Shown here: one piece after another, positions 1 to 10,078 of the stretch
Numbering within the stretch: the stretch's first letter is position 1
Layout: each line of letters opens with the position of its first letter
Source of the DNA: Spirometra erinaceieuropaei
Taxonomy: Eukaryota; Platyhelminthes; Cestoda; Diphyllobothriidea; Diphyllobothriidae
Reading direction: 5' to 3'
Assembly (NCBI GenBank): GCA_902702965.1
Contig: CACRXP010000141.1
Span: 440,010-504,009 of the forward strand
DNA length: 64,000 nucleotides
Notes under the pieces: model-generated
Database searches by the model: none
Told to the model about the DNA's origin: nothing
What the model saw: the letters and a program-made list of their open reading frames with translations, nothing else
Made by a program: the position numbers and the translations under genes

Positions 1-885
1 ATCTATGTGCTTTGCTCACGTGACGACGAACTTGTGCCCCGCTTTTGCTTGTGTTTACTCCAACTGATAGGCGAGCTACTGGCTTTTTGGCATGATATTT
101 TCTCGAGGGCAAAATTAACACCTTCACCGAAGAAGCCGGGATCCGTCGCCGCAGGTCGCAGCTATCGTTGCGAGATGTTGGAAGTGCCTGACTGCCCGTT
201 TAAAATGATAGAATTTATTTTCTCAAACTTCCTACCTGGATGTTAGCATCTTCCGGATTAAACGTCCTTTGTGTGCTAGAGTCCTTGGGTATTGCCCAGT
301 CCATCCCCATAGGGTACACAGCCGACCTCCTATTCACTGTTTCGCGTTACGCATACTGATGTCCGATTGCACAGTTGCGATCCGACGCACATGCATTCTC
401 TGGGCTGTCTTTTTTCTGTTCCCTGGTACGATCCTGTTTGCACACAAACAGTACCGAGATTGTTTTTGAAGGGCCCTGCACTCTACTGAGCACCGTGTTT
501 AGCTCCTCTGTTCATGACACCGATTCGCGCCCTCATGGTTATACAAACGCGCTAATGCGTCCGACCAGTTTATGTTACTGGCGTTTCGCTTTCCCACTGA
601 CGCGTGTAAATCACGTAGTTATCTCTGTGGTTTAGGTTCGCCTACTGACTGACTCACCACGCCTGTCTCGTCCTGCAGAGCTGTTGCCTCTGCATGTCTG
701 TTCTGCTTTTACTGCTCATAAGTTTTTTTCTCTGCATGCCGACGCCTCGCGCTTCGTTTATCCGTTCCAGGCCACTCAGACTCATTCATCATCATTCGTT
801 CCTCCTTCCCCACCTTCGACCCTTTTATGGATTCTTAATTTGGCCAGTGTTTAGTCACTACCATGGTCGCAGACAGCAGGAACGC
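1..885. other. Unassigned DNA left of the microsatellite
   Basis: No gene is recognised here. Open frames are short (under 90 codons), overlap one another in different frames and match no protein family I know. Pyrimidine-rich patches occur around 660-850. It may be intergenic sequence or old repeat. Confidence 0.5.
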
Positions 886-1128
<243 letters not shown>

Positions 1129-3359
1129 GCCGGACCAAAGCCCGCGTCAATACGCGTAAATTACATCTCGTCACCCCGTCGGGATTGCCTGCGTTTATTT
1201 CCGTTTGTCCGTAATAAGTTTCTATGTTGTTCGAGGGCTTACGACGGACGCTTTGGGGAGTCGTCTAGCCATGTCTGATTTACGGCGCTGGCCAATGGCA
1301 CCGGAATTTGAGCAGTTTGGAAAGTCAGGGCATACAAGGCAAAACGCCCGATTCCAGCCTTTCCGTCTTCCTCTGGGCCGATGGCGTTTTCAAATCTTGC
1401 GGAGGCTGGAACCTGTCTGTGAGAGACAGTACTGACTGTAAAATACGCACGGCTCTAATCGAAAAAAAATATATATATATATTGGACAAATTCCATAATG
1501 CCTCTTAGGGGGTAGGCTGTCAAACTCTCCTGTCAGCTGTCGCGTCACCACCACTCGCCGAGATGCTTGCTTAGCCCCCTGCGCTGTCGCGCTATTAAGA
1601 GGCTTACGCTGGCGTCTTCACAACTCGAGCAGTGTTGACACTTTTGTCCATCGAGTCTCCCTGTTTGGCTGTCGCATTCCCGATCAGGGATAGGGAGTGT
1701 CAGCTCTGTGAGATAGACAAAGCTTTTTATCCTAAATATATCTCTAACAAGTTTCATGGTGTCTGCGGCTGTCCAATGGATGGAGAAAAGTACTTGTTGT
1801 TTTTGGTCAATGCGCTCTCCGCAATTTGATGCGCACTTTCCACTATGGTTGACGATAGTTTAACTGAAAAGAGCCGCCACCCGAATATTTAAAGTGCACT
1901 TTTCGGCGCAACTCTACTTCCTGCATCTGCCGCCTAGTGCACTGTGGTTATTCGGCGCAGGAACGATTACGCACCGATGACGCGGTCTGTGGAGATCCAC
2001 CGATTGGAGCCTGACCCTATTTGATGATGCGTTCGCGCGGGGATCCGAAACATCAGGCAAACAAAGTTCTCATTCTGGTGGGGCTCAGAGCTAAACACAA
2101 GCTGTCACATCACAGCACCACCGAGGCAACACACTTTCCTTCATTTGCAGCAGACGCAATGTGTGTAAGAGAATACGGTGGATTCCGGCCAATCAGTGCG
2201 CAGGGGACTAGAACATTCTGAACCAATTAAAGGGGTTGACTCAGTTATCCGGCGTTACAATGTTAAGGTTTTCCTTAACATCCGATTGCTCGCCTTTCTG
2301 TTTCTATTTTTTACCATGTTCCCCTGCGTCTTTCGGGCGGTGGCCATTCCCTCGCTGCACGCATCTTTTCACCTTAAATTCGCGGTGACGGGTGCTTCAC
2401 TGTCGGACGCTTATTTCACTCAGCAGGGTGTTGGCTTCAGCTAATGTCACATCATCTCACAGCATTCTGGTTGTGTGCGAGTGAGTAACGTGTATCGGTC
2501 ACCACGCCCGTCCCAGTCAGAAAACACTGAATGAATAATGGGCGCGAAAGTTACCGCTCCCGCTTACTCTCCTCAGAGGCCGCTGTCGTCGGCGTCCTAC
2601 CAACCTCTGTTCTAGCCACCATAGGCTGTCAGACTCTCCCGGCAGATGTTGCGCCACTACCACTCGCCGACATGTTCGCTTAGCCTTTTGCGCCGTCACG
2701 CCGGCAGCAAACTTGCACTGGTCGCCATAATGAACCTCCGACCAGCAGATTATGGTTACTCCGCATTTTTGACGTGTAAGAATCAGCCGCATGTCTTGTG
2801 TTCTTTGTCATTTGTCATTTGTTCCGAGTGCTCCGCTAACTAATTTTACCCATGACCGAACTAACTTGATTCTACTGTACCTCTCATCATCAATCTGCCA
2901 TCGTCCGTGTGGCTGATTACTTCTCATCACTGCGGATACGACGTTAACTCATTACAGAATGTCGTAACTTCTGTTCAGTGACTGCCTGAGGTGGTAGTGA
3001 CACCTGATCAATGGGTGTCCGTCCCAGTCAAACTTCCTTCGTTCGTGCTACCCCAGGAATGAGTAGATCCCACTCGTCCAAAGCTGCAACTGAACTCCTA
3101 GTTGTGCAGAATTGCCTTAGATATCCGTCTGACTTTGTTTTCGAAAACATAGTTTACTGGCGCCAGATGTACTTTTAAGGGATCAAATTGTCTTTCCAGA
3201 ATTTTCTGAGAACTAATTTTGTGTCCAATCGACTTGGCTCGGGGGCAAACGAAGGCCATGTATGGTGTGGAAAAGAGCCTGCGAATTTTAAATTATGTCT
3301 CTCGGCGCAGACGATTCGGGCGGAAATTTTCAGGTATCTCCATTAAGGGCCTCGCTGTA
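1129..3359. other. Unassigned DNA with small dispersed repeats
   Basis: No gene is recognised. It contains a short AT-dinucleotide run at 1469-1482. An imperfect direct repeat of about 80 bp (1513-1590 and 2624-2702) shares a core around ccactcgccga. Near 2045-2080 a stretch resembles the untranslated sequence found beside the Penelope-like remnant at 19.04 kb (gaaac-tcaggc followed by an A-rich stretch), so an old Penelope-like UTR fragment is possible. Confidence 0.45.
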
Positions 3360-4860
3360 TGCAGCGCCATCTCCGCGTTTGTGACTTCACTTGGGAGCTC
3401 TACGTAATTTTGGAGGATAAGCTTGTAAGCAATGAAGGGGAAGGAGTGTCAAGTATACCCTTTTTATGTAGTATCTGCTCGCTTCCACACGAATCGCTTT
3501 CAACTGGCCCCAGCCCTGTGCGCTCCGAAGATTTGCTTGCATCATCTTGATCTCGTCATGAGCTCCAAAGATCTCCTGGTCTGATATCTTGTCTTCCTGA
3601 TCCGAGGTGAGCAGCGGACAACACTTCCTGATGCGGAGGACGGACTACTTGGGAACTGGATTGCCTCGTGCTAGTAACTTACGTCGTCTGCTCGAGTGTT
3701 GAGCAGCTCAACACTATCTCTCTCTCTGTGTCTCTTCTCCCTCCCCTACCTTTCTCTCTCCCTCTAGTGATATGAATAGCGAGTTAGGATAACACTATTA
3801 GTCTTCTGTCCGATTAACTTTCTGCAGCCCGAAGAACCCTTCGCTTCTCATCCAATGAAATTTGCAGGTTCCCTAGGGCATGCTCCACAAACAACCAGAT
3901 CCCCTCCTGATCGCCATGTCTGTTCGGAACACTTTGGTCACCCTCTCGCTCACTGAGACAACTTCCTTGGCGTGCTGCACTGTTGAAAGTCTACCGGCTT
4001 GTCTGAAACTGTGGCTTCGCTGGGTGCAGCTTCATCTCGGCGTTTGCGACTTCTCTTGGGAGTTTTGCGTAATCTTGGAGGATAAGTTTGTAGGCAATGT
4101 TGGTGGAGGAGAGTCAAGTATACCCCTCTTTCGTGTAAAATCTGTCCACTTCCACATTAATCGTTTACAGTTGGACCCACCCACGTGCGCACCGCTCCAA
4201 AGACGCTTTGTGAGACATTCTTGGATCCTGTTGATTTCGTCATGAACTCCAACGATCTCCTGGCCTGAGATCAAATTATTTCGCTAGTAGTTCTTCTGTC
4301 TTCCTGGTCCGAGGTGACTAGCCGAGAACACGCCTTCAAAGTTGTTCCTCCTATTCACACGCGAGCATTTATCCGCCCTGATGCGGAAGTCGGACTACTT
4401 GGCCGGTGGGGACTGGATTGCCTCATGTCAATAACTAACGTCGTCTGCTCGATTGTTGAACAGCTCAACACTCTGTCTCTCCCTCCCCCTCTATCTCCCT
4501 CCCTCTTTCTGTTTCTTCTCCCGCCTATCTCCCTCTGATGATGTGGATAACGAGTTAGGAGAACACTATTAGTCTTCTGTCGGATTAACCTTCTGCAGCC
4601 CGGAGAACCCATCACTACTTATCCAATGAAATTTGCAGGTTCCATAGGGCTTGCTCCGCAAACACCCAGATCCCCTCCTGATTGCCATGTGTCTGTTAGG
4701 CGCTTGTTTGCTCGGAACATTTTGGTCATCCTCTCGCTCACTGAGACAACTTCCTTGACGTGCTGCACTGTTGAAAGTCCATCGGCTCGTCTGAAACTGT
4801 GGTACGACGACTGTCTGCGACTGACCGCCTTGGACTGCACATTGAGGTCTACGTAGAGGC
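3360..4860 (+). repeat. Two-unit imperfect tandem duplication (about 0.67-0.77 kb units)
   Basis: The block 3360-4022 is repeated at 4028-4805 with many substitutions and some indels. Shared landmarks in the same order are gcgtttg-gacttc (3375 and 4040), ggaggataag-ttgtaa/ggcaat, a CT-rich tract (about 3716-3773 and 4470-4536), gataacgagttaggagaacac (approximate in the first unit), and atccaatgaaatttgcagg (3850 and 4621). Distances between matching landmarks range from 665 to 771 because of length change, mostly around the CT tracts. No coding function is recognised on either strand. Confidence 0.85.
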
Positions 4861-4880
4861 TTGGCGTTTAAAAAAACTTT

Positions 4881-4898
4881 TGAGAGAGAGAGAGAGAG
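4881..4898. repeat. GA dinucleotide microsatellite
   Basis: A perfect short run of GA units. Similar GA runs occur at about 8870-8884, 19881-19900 and 21262-21298. Confidence 0.9.
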
Positions 4899-4949
4899 CG
4901 AGCCATAGTTCTTAATCATTAAATTGCCATTCCTGTGACTGTGACTTTT

Positions 4950-5517
4950 TTCAACTAGTGTGCGTTTCTCGCATCCAACTACTGTGCCACGCCTGGTGTT
5001 CGGCGGAGGGGTGAGGCGTCGGTTCCGTTTGGTCGGCCTCTGGTCCCAACCCCATCACCAGCCGCGCAGTGCCAATCATGCCTCTGAAACACGATGTGGG
5101 CGGGAGGGGAGAGTGCGTGAGCCCCGCGTCACTCCTCGTTGTAGTGGCCTTTCAGACCGCCTACTGACAGGCCAACGACCAACCAGCAATGTCTCCCTCA
5201 TAATGTGACCCTATGACAACATTCACCGCAGGAATGTCCGGAGGGGGAGGGGTTGGTCTGGTTCATATGAATCGAAGATCCCACGTGCGTGAGGAGCGTA
5301 GAGGCGCCTTAAGTCTGACCGACCACTTTCCCTATCATATTCTCCAGTCTTCTTGGCCTCTTCTTACCATTAGCGTTTGACGGGTCCGGGAAGAGCGAGT
5401 GAGATAGGCGCTTTGAAAGTCCCCCACTAGTTGCCTATCTCAAGCGCTAGTTCTCATTATCCCACCGAAACAGTAGCAGTCGTTAACTAGTCCTCTTCAC
5501 CGTCCCTCCCTAGGATT
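4950..5517 (+). promoter_or_regulatory. Putative 5' flank/promoter region of the LYRM1-like gene
   Basis: This non-coding stretch lies directly upstream of the LYRM1-like start. It is richer in G+C than the surroundings in places, with a CCAAT-type motif (gccaatc, 5071) and a G-rich stretch with GGGCGGGAGGGG at about 5098. An in-frame stop (TAG, 5488-5490) lies upstream of the ATG. The sequence before the ATG, ending ccctccctag at 5513, looks like a splice acceptor with a pyrimidine tract. Either a 5' UTR intron ends here or the mRNA is trans-spliced, as occurs in flatworms. No TATA box is assigned. Promoter status is inferred from position only. Confidence 0.35.
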
Positions 5518-5745
5518 ATGTTCATCGCTGCCTCCAACGCTGTGGTGAGGGCCTGGTCGACGCTGGCAGACTCCAATCGGTCACGTGTGTTGTCCCTTTA
5601 CAGACGAATTCTCCGGCTGGCTCAAAAATGGTCCTCTGCCGACGGTGACCCTGTGAAAACTGCGCAGGAACGCGATTACATTCGAGAAGAGGCGCGTCGT
5701 CTCTTTCGGCGCAATGCTCGGGTCACCGACCCCGCGGAAATTAAT
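5518..5745 (+). CDS. LYRM1: LYR motif-containing protein 1 homologue, exon 1 (residues 1-76)
   Basis: This is the first coding exon of a LYRM1-type protein, a small helical LYR/Complex1_LYR-family protein. Family members usually act in mitochondria, docking to acyl carrier protein through the LYR motif; LYRM1's own exact role is not settled. The hallmark LYR tripeptide is at residues 27-29 (VLSLYRRILRLAQKW), followed by the conserved helix with REEARRLFRRN, whose Phe63 matches the invariant family Phe. The N terminus is about 15-20 residues longer than in vertebrate LYRM1. The ATG is the only Met before the LYR motif, and a TAG stop lies in frame 30 nt upstream. The exon ends at AAT|GTGAGT, a strong donor with phase 0. 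Joined to exon 2 the reading continues through INAHILEAESRIELALHY, matching the family spacing without a gap. Confidence 0.9.
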
Positions 5746-5934
5746 GTGAGTTCTGTGACCTCACAGTCACCAATTTTCTCTCTGTCACTTGTATATGGGC
5801 GCAACGAATTACTATAACAACAAAGGGCTTGTGTTAACAGTTATTCCAGGAAATTTGGAAAATAGGAAATATGATGAAGACAGAAGGCTCGTCAGAAAAA
5901 ATCGAGTTGTACTCGTGAATTTTCGAGCTGGTGA

Positions 5935-6165
5935 CACCAACCCGTCGTCAGAAAACAGGAAATATATAAGCCCGAAACAGCACTGTTTCAATCTACCCTC
6001 GTTATCTGTCATCCCTTTTCGCTGCTATTATGACTTTGCCGACTTCGGTTTGGTAGTTGGTTGGCTGTTTGTGACCTTTGCTACTCATGCGAAGCTTGTT
6101 TGTTTCGTGAAGACAATAGATCGGTGTGCGCCCATTTCTGATTGAACAAATACCCGATCTGCAGC
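5935..6165 (+). repeat. Dispersed repeat with a possible coding core
   Basis: This segment resembles the reverse complement of 48722-48930. The best-conserved core (about 6042-6137) is ungapped over 95 bp against the other copy, and translation gives DFGL-x2-G-x-LFVT-x2-TH-x-K-x-V in both. A shorter related piece recurs at 6346-6386 (ccgaaa...ctgt-tcaat-taccc). I do not recognise the protein. It could be an old transposon gene or an exon duplicated with repeats. Confidence 0.6.
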
Positions 6166-6417
6166 GACAGTGAATGACAGGTGGCGAGGCACTGATGAAC
6201 TTCAGTTCGATGAAGTGCTTATGACCCATCTGGTAGACCCCAGTGGTGGACCGACTGCGCCAGGTGCCGCTGTGCGCATGTTTGTGTTTCTGTTCTCAGC
6301 TTGTGGTCAGCGTTCTGATTGGGTGAATGAAGGTAAAATAAACCGAAAACGGTTCTGTATCAATTTACCCGCATTCTCTGTCACCCCGCCTCCGGCTGCA
6401 TTCCTAATCTATACTCT

Positions 6418-6922
6418 GTAAAAAATGACCACCTAAGTAGCATGGAATTTTCCCATTGATTTTCCATGCCCTCAAAAATTCGATTTTTTTTCATGAAAAA
6501 AAATGCATAAAAATATTCATTCTTTCGCTCATTCCGTAGAAAATTACACCTTCTGTCAATTTTATACTCGAAGGAATGGTATAATTAAGTATTCAAATAC
6601 TCTTCCAGTTCGCGAATAATTTTGAACCCGACCTACCGTTGCACTTGCATTCAGGGTTTACAAACTACAAGCGGTATATTTTCCGCGTACGGAAAACCAG
6701 ACATTTCTTTACGGTATTAAGAGGAAACTGTATTGGGTTCATAAAATTTAGCAGTGGATTTGAGCCATATTGCTAACTTTACCCGTTACATTGGTAAATG
6801 CAGAGAAATGACGTTTTATGGTACACGATGATTAGTTTTACAACCCTACTCACTTAATCTTTTCGAAACGAAAATGCATTTCGGAATTTCGGTTGACATT
6901 TCTGGAGTTAGCCCTCCTACTA
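6418..6922 (+). mobile_element. Truncated long-TIR MITE copy (TA-type)
   Basis: It is similar along its length to the interior and right end of the complete MITE at 24838-25832. It opens at the same position inside the left arm (gtaaaaaatgac-ac-t-agtagc) and continues through the conserved middle (cttgcattcagggtttacaaac and the gtacggaaaacc block). It ends with the terminal inverted sequence ...ggagttag-cctcctacta followed by TA. The outer part of the left arm and the inner part of the right arm are missing. It is non-coding and lies in the LYRM1 intron. Confidence 0.75.
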
Positions 6923-7044
6923 TAGTTCGGCAAGGCCGCAGTAAGAAAAACCAGGTGATCGTAGGATATTGCGTCCTCGCCTGTTTTTTTTTTATATTTG
7001 ACGCTTCCGCGTTCTCTTGGCTACATGGGACGTTATATTCCTAA

Positions 7045-7345
7045 TCGAAAACCGGCAGGATGACGAGTCCGTGGCTCAGCAGTTAGAGGCGTTCGACTTC
7101 TAACTAACAGGTCGCGAGTTCGAGCCTCGGGTGTGTCACACTTCGGGGTTGGGTATTATTGGCTTAACACGGCTAATAAACCAAAAATGACCATTCCAGT
7201 CTCCCTTATCTTTGTCGGTAATATCATTCTGCCTATATATCATGCGCCGCTGTGCGGCTGCTGGTTAGGCTCGAGAGAGAGAGTCCATAAGGCACAACGG
7301 AACGAGTGAGTTGCGTATGAACGATCTGTGAGCGCCCCCCTACCA
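7045..7345 (+). mobile_element. tRNA-derived SINE, full-length sense copy
   Basis: A 300-bp SINE starts near cgaaaaccggcag. Its tRNA-like head has a pol III box A (tggctcagcagttagagg, from 7072) and box B (agttcgagcct, 7117-7127). The body includes ccattccagtctccctt and a 3' domain with ggcacaacggaacgagtga, ending gagcgccccc-ctacca. The same order of blocks is seen at 46975-47266 (sense), 46737-46974 (antisense) and 8580-8777 (antisense). It has no protein-coding capacity and would depend on a LINE for movement. It sits in the LYRM1 intron. Confidence 0.88.
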
Positions 7346-7555
7346 CTGTTATGTACTTCGTTTATTAAAACAAGCTTGGGGAACTGCAAAATATGCCGAA
7401 CTTTTACTTTCATTGTCAGATATCTTGTTAAACTCATCATTTTTCAGGGATCGGGTTCCGCGCCCTCATTTCTACCGTTTAGCCATGTCTGGTCCTGATG
7501 CTGCCCAAAAAAAACCAATAATTTGTTAAACGGCGCTAAAGAACGCGCTGAATAG

Positions 7556-7934
7556 TAGTATGGTATCACCTTACCCTGAAGTATACTACTAGCTGCCTGT
7601 CGACAGTTAATGGATATTACGCGGTTACCCGGCTGCGGCTGATGGACTTTGGCCCAGCTATTCATACATAAAATTCTCGGTCTGTGCCTGTAGACCTTGA
7701 ATAAGCTGATCTACTCCAACTTCGTAGATACTTTCTGAGGAAATTAAAAAGCGAAAATTTCTTAATTGCAGTATCTGCCAGAAAACACACGGGGAACGCT
7801 GGGAGACCCACTGACGAGCCGAACCCCTCTCAGCTGCGCCATGCAGCGGCAAAACATCGGCGGAACACGCGTGTATGGGCTTTTGGATAGCACCTGTGCT
7901 GTTAGTATGGTATCACCTTACCCTAAAGCACCTT
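7556..7934 (+). repeat. 22-bp direct repeats bracketing a 335-bp segment
   Basis: The sequence tagtatggtatcaccttacc plus ct occurs at 7556-7577 and again at 7913-7934, perfectly conserved. The bracketed 335-bp segment has no recognised content. The repeats could be a long target-site duplication or the remains of a larger direct duplication. Confidence 0.6.
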
Positions 7935-8034
7935 ATTGGCATTAAGGGGCCTGTCTTCCGAACCAGCTATCTTCCTGTCCTGCATTCCTTTCTGGTCATA
8001 GCAGCGACAGTCCGGCCATCGCTGCCGTCAGTGT

Positions 8035-8150
8035 CCATCGTGGGGTGCACGACGGGGTGAAGACAGGGATGGTGGCTTGCGCGTGAATTAGTTTGTATTG
8101 ATAATAGACTTGCGCAGCATCTACCGCACTCTCTCCTCCCCCCAACCTGC
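8035..8150 (+). repeat. Dispersed 'agcatctacc' repeat copy
   Basis: A block with gcgtgaattagtttgta and gcgcagcatctaccgcactc recurs in variants at about 37742-37840, 38776-38800, 50282-50300 and, reversed, at 29735-29770. It is non-coding and its class is unknown. The copy at 50.3 kb is interrupted by a MITE exactly at the TA of catcta. Confidence 0.65.
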
Positions 8151-8579
8151 ATTCGGTGTCATAACCGGAGGCTGGAGGGGAAGCAGGTGCCTGACACAGC
8201 AAAACTCGCATCCCACTTGTCACGATCTGAGCCTGCCACTAGACCTGAGCCACACCCCAAGTTTGGAGTTTGCAACGGGTGCTCATCCCGGACTCCCATC
8301 TGGCCCTATGTGTTGCACCGCTGTGTCTATCGCATGGCCCGTCTTAGGGACGCATACACACGTTGCTAGGCCGCATTTGAACTCCATATCACACATCACA
8401 CCCGACAAGCATGTGATCCGCATCGCCGTTGACTCAACATTGCATTTCAGAACGCATGCACATCTCGCACAACCGGGAAGCATCTTTCTCGATGTCTCCT
8501 GGGACATCAGTTGAAGATCAGGCTGTGTGCGGTCTGTCTAGCTCTGCTCATTAGCCGTTGTCTTACCGTTGTTGAACAT

Positions 8580-8777
8580 TCGTATATATGCATATGGGCA
8601 GAATGACATTATTGTCAAAGACAAGGAAGACTGGAATGGCCATTTCTGGCCTATTGGTCGTCAGCCAGTCATACCCAATCCCGAGATGTGCAACACCTGC
8701 TCCTAGGTTCTGCGACCTGTTGGCTTGAAGCCAAACGTCTCTAACCACTGAGCCACGGGCCCGTTGTCCTGCCGGTT
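8580..8777 (-). mobile_element. tRNA-derived SINE, antisense copy (3' truncated)
   Basis: Read on the reverse strand, it starts aaccggcaggacaacgg, has box A tggctcagtggttagag and a diverged box-B region, and continues into the body with gaatggccatttctggc and ccagtc-type blocks. It lacks the 3' domain (ggcacaacggaacgag) seen in the full copies. It lies in the LYRM1 intron. Confidence 0.82.
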
Positions 8778-9026
8778 ACGACAGGGAATAGGCAATGGTA
8801 GAGGGGCAGTCAACCCCATCACCTGCGGATTGACAGACTCGGACAGTCGACTAGTGCATGGAAGACGGGAGAGAGAGAGAGAGATGCGCTGACGCTGGGA
8901 CATCCATCCCCACGGCAAGTCAGTGCATTCCTATCTATAATGAATCTGACTCGCTAAAAGTCGTGACTTTCAAGGGGGCTGTCTGATGGGATGGCTCTGT
9001 ATTGTGTGTATTTGGGGTGGCTGGCT

Positions 9027-9342
9027 CGAGATCTGAGAGTCGGGCTCCATGAGGTTCCGTGAATGATTCCGTTAGATCCGTTGAATCCGAGCTATCCCTT
9101 CTTTCTGTGAAGACCAGGCCCGCTGTCCTGAGACCAAATTGCGCTTGTGTGTGGCACGCGTAGACGAGCTGTTGAGCCTTGTCATCAACTGCACCCACGC
9201 CCGAGATCTGAGAGTCAGGCTCCATGAGATCCCGTGAATGCTTCCGTTATTGCATTGTTTCGAACGCTGCATCCGAGCCGCCCCTCCTTTCTGTGAAAAC
9301 CCGGTCCGCTGCTCTTGGACTAAATTGTGTGCGTGTGTAGCC
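9027..9342 (+). repeat. Two-copy tandem repeat, period 175 bp
   Basis: The block beginning cgagatctgagagtc-ggctccatgag occurs at 9027 and 9202, and both copies continue through ccgtgaatg-ttccgtta and ttctgtgaa. The copies are imperfect. It lies within the LYRM1 intron, about 490 bp before exon 2. No function is seen. Confidence 0.85.
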
Positions 9343-9826
9343 TACCTCCGGTAATCTAAACGTCTTCTTGTCTCTATAACATATTGGGCAGGAGAGGTGA
9401 GAGCGCGGTGGATGCTTCGCAAGGCCGTCTCACAATAAACTTATCCGCACGCTAGTTACCAGTGCTTCGCCCATCCCTTGTGACACGATGGACGTCGCCG
9501 TTCGCTACGGTCGCATATTCGACATCCCCGATTGCTATGTGTTTTCCCGGATCAAGTTGTCCGGACGTTCGCCATTGGATCTGGACCAAACATGCAACGG
9601 TCCGTACACCCTTCTGCAAGTTACTGGAGTTTGCTTCGATGAGAACATCCGACTGGCACACCGTGTGCAAAGATCTCCGACGCAGCCCGCCAACCGTAGA
9701 CTATCAGCCTGAGTGGCAGTCATTTGTGGGCTCCAAGTGACGGTCTCCTCTCCCCCCCCCTCTTCTCTCTTTAACCCACTCGTGACTGCTTTTTCTGCCA
9801 TGACCCGGTGTCCATTTTGTTTTCAG

Positions 9827-10078
9827 GCGCATATACTGGAGGCCGAGTCGAGAATTGAGCTGGCTCTTCACTACAAGACTCCCTATCCTCGACTCTCGAA
9901 CATACCCCAGTCAACACTGGCAGGCGGCACCTCCGCGAGCCGTGCTTTTAGACGCACCAGGCGTCTCATTGATGAGTCTGTACCCGCATACCTCAAGTCC
10001 TACACGCAAACCGAGCCGGAGAAGCCCGTTGCCTCGTCGTCTCCTGGAACTAAGAAGACCGATCCCACTAGGAAGTAG
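9827..10078 (+). CDS. LYRM1: LYR motif-containing protein 1 homologue, exon 2 (residues 77-159, with stop)
   Basis: This is the last coding exon of the LYRM1-type gene. It begins right after a pyrimidine-rich acceptor (tccattttgttttcag) and encodes AHILEAESRIELALHYKTPY, continuing PR; this matches the family-specific C-terminal helix and the HYK-PYPR motif that separates LYRM1 from other LYR proteins. A basic segment with ESVPAYLKSY corresponds to the C-terminal end of vertebrate LYRM1. About 20 further residues rich in Pro, Ser, Thr and Lys extend to the TAG at 10076-10078. The total is 159 aa, against roughly 120 aa in vertebrates. No AATAAA or ATTAAA is seen within 1 kb downstream, so the 3' UTR end is not placed. 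Confidence 0.9.
   Translation, partial: AHILEAESRIELALHYKTPYPRLSNIPQSTLAGGTSASRAFRRTRRLIDESVPAYLKSYTQTEPEKPVASSSPGTKKTDPTRK

Larger units (their letters stand above)
5746..9826 (+). other. LYRM1 intron 1 (4,081 nt, phase 0, GT-AG)
   Basis: The donor is gtgagt at 5746 and the acceptor is ttttgttttcag ending at 9826. The protein alignment across the junction is seamless, which supports a direct join of these two exons. The intron contains a dispersed repeat (5935-6165 with a partial copy at 6295-6417), a truncated MITE, a sense SINE, an antisense SINE, a short GA run and a two-copy 175-bp repeat. Open frames inside it, such as the 74-codon frame at 9488, have no recognisable family. Confidence 0.8.

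Noticed and set aside
7045..7130. A functional tRNA gene at the SINE head
   Set aside because: Boxes A and B are present, but the cloverleaf stems do not close and the same head with body recurs elsewhere, so it is a SINE.
9488..9712. 74-codon frame in the LYRM1 intron, considered as an extra exon
   Set aside because: Exon 1 and exon 2 join perfectly against the LYRM1 pattern, so an additional exon is not needed, and this frame has no recognisable family or good splice sites.
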